A stretch of DNA of 64,000 nucleotides, taken from positions 2,542,001 through 2,606,000 of the forward strand of contig NZ_CP058601.1 in assembly GCF_013402815.2 (NCBI RefSeq), written 5' to 3'. Both the position numbers and the translations under genes were made by a program. The notes beneath the pieces were generated by a model. That model was not told the DNA's origin. It saw nothing but the letters and a program-made list of their open reading frames with translations, and searched no databases. Shown piece after piece: positions 12,183 to 21,580 of this stretch; position 1 is the first letter of the stretch; every line of letters starts with the position of its first letter. The DNA comes from Natrinema halophilum. Lineage in GTDB: Archaea > Halobacteriota > Halobacteria > Halobacteriales > Natrialbaceae.

Positions 12183-12204
12183 TGTACGGATAAGGCCGTC
12201 GGAT
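12183..12204 (-). promoter_or_regulatory. rRNA promoter 3
   Basis: Third copy: TCCGACGGCCTTATCCGTAC on the minus strand, about 70 bp upstream of promoter 2. Confidence 0.75.
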
Positions 12205-12317
12205 CGAACCGACGGCCGGACCGAGGGAGGGATATGAACCTACCTCCGCGCCGGGTTTCGGCCGGAGGGAACGTGGCGGCGTGCGCCACGTCGTTCGCAT
12301 TAGTTTCGAAGACGGGG

Positions 12318-12340
12318 TTAATATATAAGGCCGTCGGACC
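12318..12340 (-). promoter_or_regulatory. rRNA promoter 4 (most distal)
   Basis: Fourth copy: TCCGACGGCCTTATATATTA on the minus strand, with the best TATA-like core of the set, about 135 bp above promoter 3. From here to the regulator gene at 12628 (about 290 bp) I see no gene. Confidence 0.75.
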
Positions 12341-12627
12341 GGAGCCGCATCGAAATCCGATACCATGGGACGGTTTTCCACGAGACAATCGTCGAGATGA
12401 TACTAATAAAGATTCCCGTCGCTCGAGGGGTTCACGTCGGTCGCTCGGAGGATGTTACGCGGGCGGAGGTCGGCCGGTCATCCCACCCTCGAAGGTACGG
12501 TCGGGCCGGATGATACCCGCGTGGTCGAACTCGAGCACACACGCGCAAGAAGGTGTCGTGTAGGGTCGGCGACCGGGAGGAGACGCATCGATGCCGATAA
12601 ACCACGTGCGTTGTAAGAGAGACACGA

Positions 12628-13005
12628 ATGGTCCGGGACCCGTTCGCTTCGGAGACGTCGCCATCCGCGGAGGAAATCTGCTCCGCGCTGGACGATCCCG
12701 ATTGCCGCGAAATAATTCGGAAGCTCGAGGAACCTATGACGGCGTCTGAGCTAACGAAACAATGTGAGATCCCACAATCGACGTTGTACCGGAAACTCGA
12801 ATTGTTGACCGAGTCCACGCTGCTCGAGGAGACAACGGAGATTCGACAGGACGGACACCACGCGAGCAAGTATTTGGTCGCATTCGACGAAATCACGCTC
12901 GGCCTGGACGAGGATCGATCGCTGTCGGTGCAGATCGAGCGACCGGCCCGGACGGCAGACGAACGACTCGCGGAACTGTGGTCGGAGGTGCGAAAGGAAA
13001 CATGA
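12628..13005 (+). CDS. Winged-helix transcriptional regulator (ArsR-like)
   Basis: A 125-residue protein with one winged helix-turn-helix domain at residues 15-95. EEICSALDDPDCREIIRKLE is the lead helix; PMTASELTKQCEIPQSTLYR is the helix-turn-helix with its recognition helix; a wing with HHASKYLVAFDEI follows. The final 30 residues are an acidic helix. It overlaps the next gene by ATGA, so both are translated together. Such regulator and small-membrane-protein pairs are common in haloarchaea; the target is probably this operon, but no effector is known. Confidence 0.85.
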   Translation: MVRDPFASETSPSAEEICSALDDPDCREIIRKLEEPMTASELTKQCEIPQSTLYRKLELLTESTLLEETTEIRQDGHHASKYLVAFDEITLGLDEDRSLSVQIERPARTADERLAELWSEVRKET

Positions 13006-13298
13006 ATCCGTTCCCAACGGGGCCGACCGAGACGATGCTCGCACTGGCCATCGTCAAGACGCTCGTTCTCGTGGTCGGGGGCGTCATCACGTATTTCGCG
13101 TTCAAAGCGTACCGCCGGACCCGGCAGCGAGCGCTCGGCTATCTCGCGGGCGGGTTCGGCCTCGTGACGCTCGGTCTGGTACTTGCCGGAATGTTATACG
13201 AGGTACTCGGTGTCGAACTCGCGACGGGAATCCTGCTCGAAAGTTGCCTGGTACTCGTCGGCTTTCTGGTGATCGCGTACTCGATGTACGTACAATAA
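13002..13298 (+). CDS. Small membrane protein (DUF7521-like) coupled to the regulator
   Basis: 98 residues from the ATG at 13002 (MNPFPTGPTETMLAL), which overlaps the stop of the regulator gene. An upstream in-frame GTG/ATG inside the regulator gene is unlikely. There are three hydrophobic segments, at about residues 12-32, 47-67 and 73-95, separated by short basic turns (KAYRRTRQRA). This pattern fits the haloarchaeal DUF7521 membrane proteins found next to winged-helix regulators. It may sense membrane state or act with the regulator; no function is known. Confidence 0.75.
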   Translation: MNPFPTGPTETMLALAIVKTLVLVVGGVITYFAFKAYRRTRQRALGYLAGGFGLVTLGLVLAGMLYEVLGVELATGILLESCLVLVGFLVIAYSMYVQ

Positions 13299-13444
13299 CG
13301 ATCGCTGGCGGGGAGTTGCCGTGGGGCATCGAGGACTGGCAGGTGAGACTCGAACGATCCACCGGCAACGAACCGTATTCGAGCCGCGTGGACGGAATGA
13401 CGACCGAATCGCGACCGAACACGGGACGACGCACGCTGACAGCG

Positions 13445-14956
13445 TCACCGATTCAGCGTGTGAATCGCATGGCCGAGTGCGTTTTCGGTAGCTTCCATCA
13501 CCGACTCGGAGAGCGTCGGATGGGCGTGGACCGTCGTGGCGACGTCCTCGAGCGTCGCGCCCAATTCGATTGCGAGCCCGAGTTCGGCCACCAGTTCGGA
13601 CGCTTCGGAGCCGACGATCGACGCACCGAGGAGGAACCCGTCTCCATCGTCCGCGACGACCTTGACGAAGCCATCGGTACGTCCGGTCGTCAGGGCCCGT
13701 CCACTGGCTCGAAACGGGAACTGACCGGTGGTGGTATCGAAGCCCGCCTCCTGTGCCTCGGACTCGGTCATACCGACGGTGGCGATCTCGGGATCGGTAA
13801 AGACGACGGCCGGCATCGCCTGATAGTCGATCGCCGCGGGCTCGCCGGCGATCACCTCCGCAGCGATTTTCCCCTCCATACTGCCTTTGTGTGCGAGCAT
13901 CGGTTCACAGGCGACGTCTCCCACGGCGAAGATGTGATCGCTGTTCGTACGCGCGCGCGTATCGGTTACGATAAAGCCTCCATCATCGGTCTCGACCCCC
14001 GCCGCCGACAACTCGAGCGTATCCGAAACCGGTTCCCGCCCGACGGCGACGAGCACGTTCTCGACGTCGAACTCGAGGCGTTCGTCCGGAGCCGTTTTCG
14101 TACCGTCTGCGGTTTCATCCGTCGACTGCGTGGCGCGGCGCGCCTCGCTCCCTCCGTCTGCGGCGGCCTGCTCGGCCGGGTCGGCGACGACGCGGATTCC
14201 GCCCCCGTCGCGGTCGTGCCAGTTCGATGCGGTGTAGCCGAACTCGAAGTCGATCCCGAGTTCGGTCGCTCGCTGCTTTACGGGCCGTTTGAGGTCGTCG
14301 TCGTATCCGGGAAGGATCGAGTCGAGCATCTCGATGACGGTCACTTCCGTCCCCAGTTTGGCGAAGACGCTCGCGAGTTCCATCCCGATGTAGCCGGCGC
14401 CGACGACGACCAGCGAGTCGGGGACGGACTCGAGGGCCAGCGCTTGCCTCGAGTCGAGTACGGGCTCGTCGTCGAACTCGAAGTTCGGGATCTCGAGGGG
14501 ACGAGAGCCGGTTGCGACGATCGCGTGTTCGAACTCGAGGCTCTCCGAACCCTGCCCGTCGCCACTGTGCGAGATGCGGACGGTGTTCTCGTCTGCAAAG
14601 CGGGCGGTTCCTTCTAACAGGGAGACCCCGTTCGCTTTACAGAGTTTCTCGACGCCGCCGGTAAGCTGGTCGACGACGCCGTCTTTCCAGTCCATCATCC
14701 CGGCGAGATCGATCGCGGGATCGGCGTGGATACCCATTTCCTCGGCGGTGGCAGCTTCGTGAGCGACGTTCGTGGCAGTAATCAACGCCTTCGACGGAAT
14801 GCAGCCGTAGTTGAGGCAGGTCCCACCGTAGGCGTCTTTCTCGACGAGCGTAACGTCCAGGTCGAGTTGGCCGGCGCGGATCGCGGCCACGTAGCCTGCG
14901 GGGCCCGCACCGACGACGAGCACCTCCGTTCCGGTGGTGACGTCTCCGACGACCAT
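13445..14956 (-). CDS. lpdA: Dihydrolipoyl dehydrogenase (E3)
   Basis: A 503-residue FAD/NAD-dependent disulfide oxidoreductase that reoxidises dihydrolipoamide on the E2 subunit and makes NADH. The FAD site VVGAGPAGYVAAI starts near residue 14. The redox pair is in GGTCLNYGCIPSKAL near residue 45. The NAD site VVGAGYIGMELAS is near residue 183, and the catalytic HAHPTLSE is near residue 475. An acidic insertion of about 40 residues (near 265-300: DGGSEARRATQST...) makes it longer than most E3 proteins. It is the last gene of the E1 alpha-E1 beta-E2-E3 run, 62 bp after E2, and very likely serves that complex. Confidence 0.96.
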   Translation of the reverse strand: MVVGDVTTGTEVLVVGAGPAGYVAAIRAGQLDLDVTLVEKDAYGGTCLNYGCIPSKALITATNVAHEAATAEEMGIHADPAIDLAGMMDWKDGVVDQLTGGVEKLCKANGVSLLEGTARFADENTVRISHSGDGQGSESLEFEHAIVATGSRPLEIPNFEFDDEPVLDSRQALALESVPDSLVVVGAGYIGMELASVFAKLGTEVTVIEMLDSILPGYDDDLKRPVKQRATELGIDFEFGYTASNWHDRDGGGIRVVADPAEQAAADGGSEARRATQSTDETADGTKTAPDERLEFDVENVLVAVGREPVSDTLELSAAGVETDDGGFIVTDTRARTNSDHIFAVGDVACEPMLAHKGSMEGKIAAEVIAGEPAAIDYQAMPAVVFTDPEIATVGMTESEAQEAGFDTTTGQFPFRASGRALTTGRTDGFVKVVADDGDGFLLGASIVGSEASELVAELGLAIELGATLEDVATTVHAHPTLSESVMEATENALGHAIHTLNR

Positions 14957-15018
14957 CAGTTATTGTCCTCCATCGTGCGTGCAAATAGTGTGATCATGTT
15001 CGATAGCACCATCGTCGA

Positions 15019-16683
15019 TCAGTCGAGCAAGAGGAGACTCGGGTTCTCCAGATACTCCATAACGGTGTTCATAAATCGAGCACCAACGGCTCCATCGATA
15101 AGTCTGTGGTCGAACGACAGCGACAGCGTCATCACCGAGCGGGGCTCGATCGATTCGGCGCCGTTCCCGTCGGTCACCACGCGCGGCTTGCGCTTGATCT
15201 CACCGATCGCGAGGATTCCCGCTTCGGGGTAGTTGATGATCGGCGTGGCGTACTCGCCGCCGATGCCGCCGACGTTGGTGATCGTAAACGTCGAACCGCG
15301 CAGTTCGCCGGGGCTGATCGTGCGGTCGCGGGCCTTCTGGACGACCTCGTTCATCTCCGAGGAGAGCTGTAGCAGCCCCTTGTGGTCGGCGTCTTCGACG
15401 ACAGGAACCATCAGTCCGACGTCGGTCGCGGTCGCGACCCCGATGTTGTAGTAATCGCGGTAGACGATTTCCTCGGCTTCCTCGTCGATGACCGCGTTCA
15501 TCTCGGGGTATTCTTTCAGCGCTGCCACGACGGCTTTCATGATAAACGGCATGTAGGTCAGCCGGATTCCGCGGTCCTCAGCGTGGGACTCGAGTTCCTC
15601 GCGAGCGGCGACGAGTTCGGTCACGTCGACCTCGTCGTGATGAGTGACGTGGGGTGCGCTGTACTTCGACTCGACCATCGCATCGGCGATAGTCTTTCGC
15701 ACCCCGCGGAACGGTTCGCGGCGTTCGCGCTCGCCCTCGGCGAATTCGGTCCCTTTCGCCCCGACCTGCTCGCCGGCCTCGAGGGCCTCCCTGTCCGCCT
15801 CTTGAGCCTGTCGCTGCGCCTCGGCGTACTCTCGAACTGCTTCCGGCGTGACGAACGCGCCCCCGTCCCGCTTTTCGACTGCGGGAACGGCGTCGATATC
15901 GACGCCCTCTTCGTCGGCGATCCGCCGCGTCGCGGGGGCGGCGAGCGTCCCGTCGCGGTCCGCTGACTCGACCTGCGCCGGCGGTTCGGTCCTCCGGGAA
16001 CTCGAAGCTGTCGTCCCGGCCTCGGTACCCGGTTTCGGAGCTTCGCCGGCGGCTTCGGGTGCACCGCTCGAGTCTTCCAGTCCAGATTCTGTCTCGTCGG
16101 CCGGCTGTCCGCCCGTCTGTGGCCGGGATCGGTCCCGTTGCTCGCCCGACTCGCCGTCGTTCGCCGCCCGCACGTCGGCCGCGGTAATGCGACCGCCGGG
16201 TCCGCTGCCCGGCACATGAGAGAGGTCGATCCCCTGCTCGCGGGCCATGCGACGCACTCGCGGCGGTGCGAAGATCCGATCGTCAGGCGGTGCAGCCGCC
16301 TCGGTGTCTGCCCCAGTAGCACCGGAACTACCAGCGGATGCGTCGCCTTCGACCCCCGACTCGCCGGATTCGACGCGGTCCGCGGGTTCACCCGTCCGCT
16401 CACCCTCTGAATCGGTCCCCGCGTCGACCGCTTCGTCCGTCTCGCCCGCAACGTCGAACGAGATGATCACCGTTCCAACGGGGACGACTTCGCCTGCTTC
16501 GACGTGTAGCTCGCGAACCGTTCCGTCGACCGGTGCGGGTACTTCCACGAGCGCCTTGTCGGTCTCGACCTCTGCGACAGGCTGATCTTCCGTGACCGGA
16601 TCGCCTTCCTCGACTAGCCACGTGATCAGTTCACCCTCAGCAACGCCCTCGCCGACGTCCGGTAATTCGAACTCCCTGACCAT
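15019..16683 (-). CDS. pdhC: Dihydrolipoamide acyltransferase (E2) with two subunit-binding domains
   Basis: 554 residues from ATG 16683 (MVREFELPDVGEG). The E2 core carries acyl groups from E1 to CoA. The lipoyl domain occupies residues 1-80 with the modified lysine K43 in EVETDKALVEV. An acidic linker follows. A peripheral subunit-binding domain (FAPPRVRRMAREQGIDLSHV) is near residue 140, and a second similar domain (APATRRIADEEGVDIDAVPA) is near 245. The catalytic domain at about 325-554 ends with SLSFDHRLIDGAVGARF, which holds the active-site His and Asp. The start lies 1 bp from the stop of E1 beta, so the genes form one operon. Confidence 0.95.
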   Translation of the reverse strand: MVREFELPDVGEGVAEGELITWLVEEGDPVTEDQPVAEVETDKALVEVPAPVDGTVRELHVEAGEVVPVGTVIISFDVAGETDEAVDAGTDSEGERTGEPADRVESGESGVEGDASAGSSGATGADTEAAAPPDDRIFAPPRVRRMAREQGIDLSHVPGSGPGGRITAADVRAANDGESGEQRDRSRPQTGGQPADETESGLEDSSGAPEAAGEAPKPGTEAGTTASSSRRTEPPAQVESADRDGTLAAPATRRIADEEGVDIDAVPAVEKRDGGAFVTPEAVREYAEAQRQAQEADREALEAGEQVGAKGTEFAEGERERREPFRGVRKTIADAMVESKYSAPHVTHHDEVDVTELVAAREELESHAEDRGIRLTYMPFIMKAVVAALKEYPEMNAVIDEEAEEIVYRDYYNIGVATATDVGLMVPVVEDADHKGLLQLSSEMNEVVQKARDRTISPGELRGSTFTITNVGGIGGEYATPIINYPEAGILAIGEIKRKPRVVTDGNGAESIEPRSVMTLSLSFDHRLIDGAVGARFMNTVMEYLENPSLLLLD

Positions 16684-16684
16684 G

Positions 16685-17677
16685 TTAGAACCCCACCGCA
16701 TCCCGTATCCCGTCCTCGATTCGAGCCGCTTCCGGCAGGTAGTAATCCTCGAGCGCGTACAACGGAAACGGCGTGTCGAAGCCCGTGATGCGTTCGACCG
16801 GCGCTTCCTGGTACAGGAGGGCCTCCTCCTGCAGAGTCGCGGTGATTTCGGCGCCGAGACCGCCCGTCTTCGGTGCTTCGTGGACGACCGCGGCGCGACC
16901 GGTTTTCTTGAAGGAGTCGACGATCGTCTCTTCGTCCAGCGGTGACACCGTCCGCAAGTCGACCACCTCGACGTCGATTTCGCCCGCGAGGTTTTCGGCA
17001 GCCTCGAGGGTCGGCCGGGTCATCGCGCCCCAGGTGTAGACCGAGATGTCAGAGCCCTCGCGACGGACGGCTGCCTCGCCGATCGGCACCTCGTAGGATT
17101 CGTCGGGCACCTCCTCGCGGAACGCCCGATAGATCAGCTTCGGCTCGAGGAAGATAACCGGGTCGGGGCTTCGAATGGCACTCGTTAGCAGTCCCTTGGT
17201 GTCGTAGGGGGTCGAGGGGATGACGACCTTCAGGCCGGGCTGGTGGACGAACATCGCCTCCGTCGATTCGGAGTGGTGTTCCGGCGCGCGGATGCCGCCG
17301 CCGTATGGGGCTCGAACGACCAGCGGACAGGTGAACCGTCCCCTCGAGCGCGTGCGCAATCGCGCGGCGTGGGAAACGATCTGATCGAACGCGGGATAGA
17401 TGAATCCCATGAACTGGATCTCGGGGACCGGCCGCATCCCGTAGGCGGCCATCCCGATCGCCGTCCCGACGATTCCCGACTCCGCAAGCGGGGTGTCGAT
17501 CACCCGGTTCTCGCCGAACTCGTCGTACAGGCCCTCGGTGGCGCGGAAAACGCCGCCGTTCTGCCCGACGTCTTCGCCCATGACGACGACGTCGTCGTCG
17601 CGTTCCATCTCGGTTTGGAGGCCGTCCTGTACCGCCTGCACTAGCGTGAGGTTCTCCGACTGTGATTGTGCTGCCAT
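16685..17677 (-). CDS. pdhB: 2-oxoacid dehydrogenase E1 beta subunit
   Basis: 330 residues from ATG 17677 (MAAQSQSENLTLVQAVQDGL). The longer upstream frame overlaps E1 alpha and is arginine-rich, so it was not used. It contains the transketolase pyrimidine-binding fold (MGEDVGQNGGVFRAT, DTPLAESGIVGTAIGMA, APYGGGIRAPEHHSES) and the C-terminal fold with ALEDYYLPEAARI. With E1 alpha it forms the thiamine-diphosphate enzyme that decarboxylates a 2-oxoacid and acylates lipoyl-E2. The start is 2 bp after the E1 alpha stop. The substrate (pyruvate or branched-chain acids) cannot be decided here; haloarchaeal complexes of this type have been hard to assign. Confidence 0.95.
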   Translation of the reverse strand: MAAQSQSENLTLVQAVQDGLQTEMERDDDVVVMGEDVGQNGGVFRATEGLYDEFGENRVIDTPLAESGIVGTAIGMAAYGMRPVPEIQFMGFIYPAFDQIVSHAARLRTRSRGRFTCPLVVRAPYGGGIRAPEHHSESTEAMFVHQPGLKVVIPSTPYDTKGLLTSAIRSPDPVIFLEPKLIYRAFREEVPDESYEVPIGEAAVRREGSDISVYTWGAMTRPTLEAAENLAGEIDVEVVDLRTVSPLDEETIVDSFKKTGRAAVVHEAPKTGGLGAEITATLQEEALLYQEAPVERITGFDTPFPLYALEDYYLPEAARIEDGIRDAVGF

Positions 17678-17679
17678 AG

Positions 17680-18789
17680 TTATCCCTCCAGAAGCGCGTC
17701 GTCGCCGTGGTCTTCGCGGATCGATTCGAAGTACTCGAGTTGGTCCCGTAATCGCCGCGGCATCCCCTCGTAGACGTGTGCGAATATCTCCTCGGGGTCG
17801 GGACGTTCGGCCGACTCGGCCGCGTCGATGGCGTCGGTGACGGCGTCCTCGATTCGGGATTCGATCGCGTCGACCCGCTCGTCGTCCAGTACGCCGTTCG
17901 ATCGCAGGTACGTTTCGAGTCGGGGGATCGGGTCCTTTTGTTTCCAGCGTTCGACCTCCTCGTCGGACCGATAGACGGAGGGATCGTCGGCCGTCGTATG
18001 AGCCCCGAACCGGTACTGGACCGCTTCGATCAGCGTCGGCCGCAGTTCGTCCGCATCGGGGTCTTTCGCCTTTTCGACGGCTTCGCGGGTGACCTTGTAG
18101 ACGGCGAGCGGGTCCATTCCGTCGACCTGTACGCCCTCGAAGCCGTAGGCGCTCGCCTTCTGGGCGAGGGTATCGCTCGCCGTCTGGCGCTCGCGCGGGA
18201 CGGAGATGGCCCACTGGTTGTTGTTGCAAAAGAAGACGGTCGGCGTATCGAAGACGCCAGCGAAGTTGAGCCCCTCGTGAAAGTCGCCCTCCGAGGTCGC
18301 GCCGTCGCCGAAGTAACAGACGAAGACCTTCTCTTCGTCGCGTAGTGTCGAGGCCCAGGCCGCACCCGTTGCGTGGGGGATCTGGGTCGCGATCGGGACG
18401 GCGACCGAGAATATGTTGACGTCTTCGGGCACGTAATTGCCGCGTTCATGGCCCATCCAGTAGAGCAAGGTGCGCTCGAGGGACAGTCCGCGAACCAGTC
18501 CCACGCCGTGTTCGCGATAGCTGGGGAAAACCCAGTCGTCGGCGTCCAGGGCGTGGGCGCTGCCGACCTGTGCGCCCTCCTGGCCAGACAGAGGCGGATA
18601 GGTACCCATCCGTCCCTGGCGCTGAAGGCTGACGGCGCGTTCGTCGAAGCGCCGTACGAGTCGCATCTGCTCGTACATCTCGACGAGCCGATCCTCGGAG
18701 AGGTCCGGGACGGTGGCTCCCTCCCTGACCCTGCCCGCTTCGTCGAGGACCTGTACTCGTTCACGGGGATCGCGCTGTATCGTGCTCAC
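17680..18789 (-). CDS. pdhA: 2-oxoacid dehydrogenase E1 alpha subunit
   Basis: 369 residues when started at GTG 18789 ([20 protein letters not shown]). An ATG at 18864 would add 25 residues not typical of the family and would run through the likely promoter. The thiamine-diphosphate motif is clear: [20 protein letters not shown] ending in NNNQWAIS near residues 150-180. The phosphorylation-loop-type region [15 protein letters not shown] is near 265. It is the first gene of the E1 alpha-E1 beta-E2-E3 operon. Its upstream region (18790-19056) separates it from lipA in the same direction, so lipA is not in the same tight unit but serves the same pathway by making lipoyl groups. Confidence 0.94.
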   Translation of the reverse strand: MSTIQRDPRERVQVLDEAGRVREGATVPDLSEDRLVEMYEQMRLVRRFDERAVSLQRQGRMGTYPPLSGQEGAQVGSAHALDADDWVFPSYREHGVGLVRGLSLERTLLYWMGHERGNYVPEDVNIFSVAVPIATQIPHATGAAWASTLRDEEKVFVCYFGDGATSEGDFHEGLNFAGVFDTPTVFFCNNNQWAISVPRERQTASDTLAQKASAYGFEGVQVDGMDPLAVYKVTREAVEKAKDPDADELRPTLIEAVQYRFGAHTTADDPSVYRSDEEVERWKQKDPIPRLETYLRSNGVLDDERVDAIESRIEDAVTDAIDAAESAERPDPEEIFAHVYEGMPRRLRDQLEYFESIREDHGDDALLEG

Positions 18790-19056
18790 GGGAAGACCCA
18801 CCTGCACATACCCCAGTGAACTATCGCTCAGGGTAAAGGATTTTCCCAAGTAGTTTACTATCAATGAGATTCTTGCCAGGCATCCGCAGAACCACCGTGC
18901 AACGGGCGACTGTAGTGGACGTAGGTGGACGGATGTGGTTATTTTTTAGCATTCGTCGAATTTAATGTCCGGGGCAGGGAGAAGACTGGACGAACTCGGA
19001 GTTACTCGACAGACGTATCGGCGGGGACGGGCTGGGCAGATGAGTCGACGTACCGC

Positions 19057-20040
19057 TCAGGATTCGGACTGTCGTGGCGGTATCCGGCGCGCATCGGCTC
19101 TCGCGTCCGCGACGCTTTTTCCCTCGCGCAAAACGGCATCGACGAACAGTTCGCCGGCCTTGTACGACGAACGCACCATCGGGCCGCTGGCACAGTATAG
19201 AAATCCTAACTCCTCTTCGGCGACGCGACGCCACGTTTCGTACTTGTCCGGGTGATCGTAGCGACGAACCTCGAGATGATCGCGCGACGGCCGGAGATAC
19301 TGTCCGAGCGTGACGATCTCGACGCCGCGCTCGCGTACATCCGTCAGCGTCTGGTAGACCTCGTGGTCGTACTCGCCGTGGCCGAGCATGATCGAGGTCT
19401 TCGTGTAGATGTCCGATTCGCGCTCGACGCACTCGAGGACCGAGAGGCTCTGTTCGTAGCCCGCGCGGCGATCGCGGACGGGATATTGCAGGCGCTCGAC
19501 CGTTTCGACGTTGTGGGCGATCACGTCGGGTTCGGCGTCGATTATCTTCCGAACGAGGCGCTGCTCGCCCTGAAAGTCGGGAATCAAAACTTCGACGAGG
19601 ATACCGGGGTGGCGGGCCTTGATCTCGCGGATCGTCTCGGCGAAGTGGCCGGCACCCTGATCGGGGAGATCGTCGCGGTCGACGCTCGTGAGGACGACGT
19701 AGTCGAGGCCGATTTCCGCGACGGCGCTCGCGACGTTTTCGGGCTCGTCGGGATCGAGCGGCTCCATCCCGCCCGTTTTCACGTCACAGAAGTTGCAGGC
19801 TCGAGAACAGCGATCGCCCATCAGCATGAACGTCGCCGTCCCGCCACTATCGCCGTCTCCCGGTCCATCGTTTTCGGCGGGGTCGGTGCGTCCTGACCAG
19901 CATTCGCCCAGGTTGGGACAGTTCGCTTCCTCGCAAACGGTGTGTAGATCGTGTTCGCGAAGCGTCTCCCGAATGCCGGCGAATTCCCGGCCCGATGGAG
20001 GTCGACTCTTTAGCCAGTCGGGCTTTTGCGCACGGCTCAT
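19057..20040 (-). CDS. lipA: Lipoyl synthase (radical SAM)
   Basis: A 327-residue radical-SAM enzyme that inserts two sulfurs into octanoyl groups bound to E2 (and GcvH). The auxiliary [4Fe-4S] site is CEEANCPNLGEC near residue 36. The radical-SAM cluster is CSRACNFCDV near residue 82. The C-terminal SSYKAGE motif with its conserved serine is near residue 290. A Gly/Asp-rich insert (ENDGPGDGDSGGTATF) between the two clusters is a halophilic extension. It lies upstream of and in line with the E1-E3 operon, which needs its product. The start at ATG 20040 (MSRAQKPDWLKSRPPSGREF) fits homologues. Confidence 0.96.
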   Translation of the reverse strand: MSRAQKPDWLKSRPPSGREFAGIRETLREHDLHTVCEEANCPNLGECWSGRTDPAENDGPGDGDSGGTATFMLMGDRCSRACNFCDVKTGGMEPLDPDEPENVASAVAEIGLDYVVLTSVDRDDLPDQGAGHFAETIREIKARHPGILVEVLIPDFQGEQRLVRKIIDAEPDVIAHNVETVERLQYPVRDRRAGYEQSLSVLECVERESDIYTKTSIMLGHGEYDHEVYQTLTDVRERGVEIVTLGQYLRPSRDHLEVRRYDHPDKYETWRRVAEEELGFLYCASGPMVRSSYKAGELFVDAVLREGKSVADARADARRIPPRQSES

Positions 20041-20205
20041 GGTTCTTCATTAGGTCGGACAGTGAAAAACCGTGGCAATCCTGCTATCATCTCCGCAGAG
20101 ACGCGGTCGAACGAACCGTCAAATCACCTGAATCACCCCAACACTGCCGGTAAGCAGTCCATTACCCCGATAGCTTTACGAACGGGTACGGAATAGGCGG
20201 GGGCG

Positions 20206-20721
20206 ATGCCCCTTGGCTCGACGCGCGACTGGTTCCACGCGAGCGACGACGAGAGCATCGTCTGGGAAAGCCGTCCGCATCCGATCACGATGGGGGCTGG
20301 GCTACCGGTCGGAGTCGCGCTCGCACTTGCCGGATTTCTTATCGCCGGCTGGAGCGGGACCGACGGCATCGGTCTCCTGACGGTCTTCGGCGTTTTCATT
20401 GCAGTCGTCGGCGCGGTCGTCGCGCTCACCCGCTACCTCGTCTGGACGACTACCCGCTACGTCATCACCTCCTCTGAACTGTACAAGAAACGCGGCGTCG
20501 TTTCGAGAAACGTTACCCAGTTCCGTCTCGATCGAGTCCAGAACACCAGCCTACGCCAGTCAGGGATCGGTCGCCTATTGGGGTACGGCGACCTGACTGT
20601 CTCTACCGCCGGTTCCGGTGACCCGGAGATGACCCTCGAGCGCGTGCCGCGGCCAGATCGGGCCAGCAGCCGGATACGCGACCAGCTCGAGAGCATCGCA
20701 ACGGACAGGTCGACAATATAA
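20206..20721 (+). CDS. PH-domain membrane protein (bPH2/DUF304 type)
   Basis: 171 residues. A short N-terminal part with ESRPHP is followed by two membrane helices at about residues 28-50 and 58-80. A bacterial-type pleckstrin-homology domain then begins with YVITSSELYKKRGVVSR and holds FRLDRVQNTSLRQSGIGRLL and GYGDLTVSTAG, the hallmark of the DUF304/YdbT family. The role is unknown; bacterial relatives act at the membrane. It stands alone, in the opposite direction to lipA. Confidence 0.85.
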   Translation: MPLGSTRDWFHASDDESIVWESRPHPITMGAGLPVGVALALAGFLIAGWSGTDGIGLLTVFGVFIAVVGAVVALTRYLVWTTTRYVITSSELYKKRGVVSRNVTQFRLDRVQNTSLRQSGIGRLLGYGDLTVSTAGSGDPEMTLERVPRPDRASSRIRDQLESIATDRSTI

Positions 20722-20778
20722 CTGTTTTCGGTTCGGGTCGTAAGAACATTATATCAACGGTTGTTTGTGTGTGACGAA

Positions 20779-21390
20779 ATGGTGTCACAGCCGGCAGCAC
20801 TCGAGACCACCGCCGGATCGCGTCGTTCGACCGTCGCGGCGAGTGCTGGGTCCGGGGTGTTCGCCGCCGTGATCGGGTATCTCGTGACGTACGCGCTGAT
20901 CAGTGGCGAGATTCGCGAGAATACCCCCGATATCGTCGCCGAAAACCTCCCCGAATGGAAGGGGGTCGCCTGGTACTTCTATAACGCCCACATGATCGAC
21001 ATCGAGACCACCGGCAGTATCGGATCGTGGGGAAGGACGGATACCGTGAACTTCATCGCCGAGTCGAGCAGTTCGAACGCCGATCTGTTGTACGTCGTGC
21101 CGCCGCTCGTGTTGCTCGCAGTCGGGGTGTTTCTCGCCGTGCGATGGAACGGTAGCGATTTCGGCGAAGCCGTCGTCGTCGGGGCACCTGTCGCAATCGG
21201 TTACGCCGTAGTATTGGGCATCGGTGCGGTCGTGTCCGAGTACAGCGCCGAAGGCACCGCGTTCGGAATCGAGGCGAGCAGTTCGTTTGCACCCGCGCTC
21301 GTGCCCGCCGTCTTGCTCGGTGGAATTATCTACCCGCTCGTGTTTGCCACCGTCGGAGCGGCGCTGCCCGTCGCCGTCCGCAAGCGGTAA
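20779..21390 (+). CDS. Haloarchaeal membrane protein of unknown function (DUF7978-like)
   Basis: 203 residues from ATG 20779 (MVSQPAALETTAGSRRSTVA); the upstream ATG at 20761 is also possible. Four hydrophobic segments lie at about residues 25-45, 105-125, 135-155 and 175-197. Between the first and second is an outside loop with EWKGVAWYFYNAHMIDIET, which looks conserved. It resembles a haloarchaeal family often annotated as transporter-like, but I see no transport motif. It is about 60 bp after the PH-domain gene and may share its transcription. Confidence 0.65.
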   Translation: MVSQPAALETTAGSRRSTVAASAGSGVFAAVIGYLVTYALISGEIRENTPDIVAENLPEWKGVAWYFYNAHMIDIETTGSIGSWGRTDTVNFIAESSSSNADLLYVVPPLVLLAVGVFLAVRWNGSDFGEAVVVGAPVAIGYAVVLGIGAVVSEYSAEGTAFGIEASSSFAPALVPAVLLGGIIYPLVFATVGAALPVAVRKR

Positions 21391-21580
21391 CCGAGCTTCA
21401 CACCCCGTTTCGAGAACAGGTCCGATCACGGCTGCGACCGAAGCGATCGAGCGGATCGCACCGACAGGCGGGGCGGCAGGCAGCCCGTAAGCGGGTAGGG
21501 CGAAGCGGCGTCGGACCGGTCCCCGGTCGCCCGGGCCGGGACAGAAACGCCTTTCACCCGGCACTCCTCGTTTCCGTGTG

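Noticed and set aside
11980-12388. Overlapping open frames in the rRNA promoter region (plus and minus, 85-130 codons)
   Set aside because: They cross the four tandem rRNA promoters and contain repeated short peptides that come from the promoter repeats.
13244-14617. 457-codon plus-strand frame opposite the E3 gene
   Set aside because: Antisense shadow in GC-rich DNA; the minus strand encodes clear dihydrolipoyl dehydrogenase.
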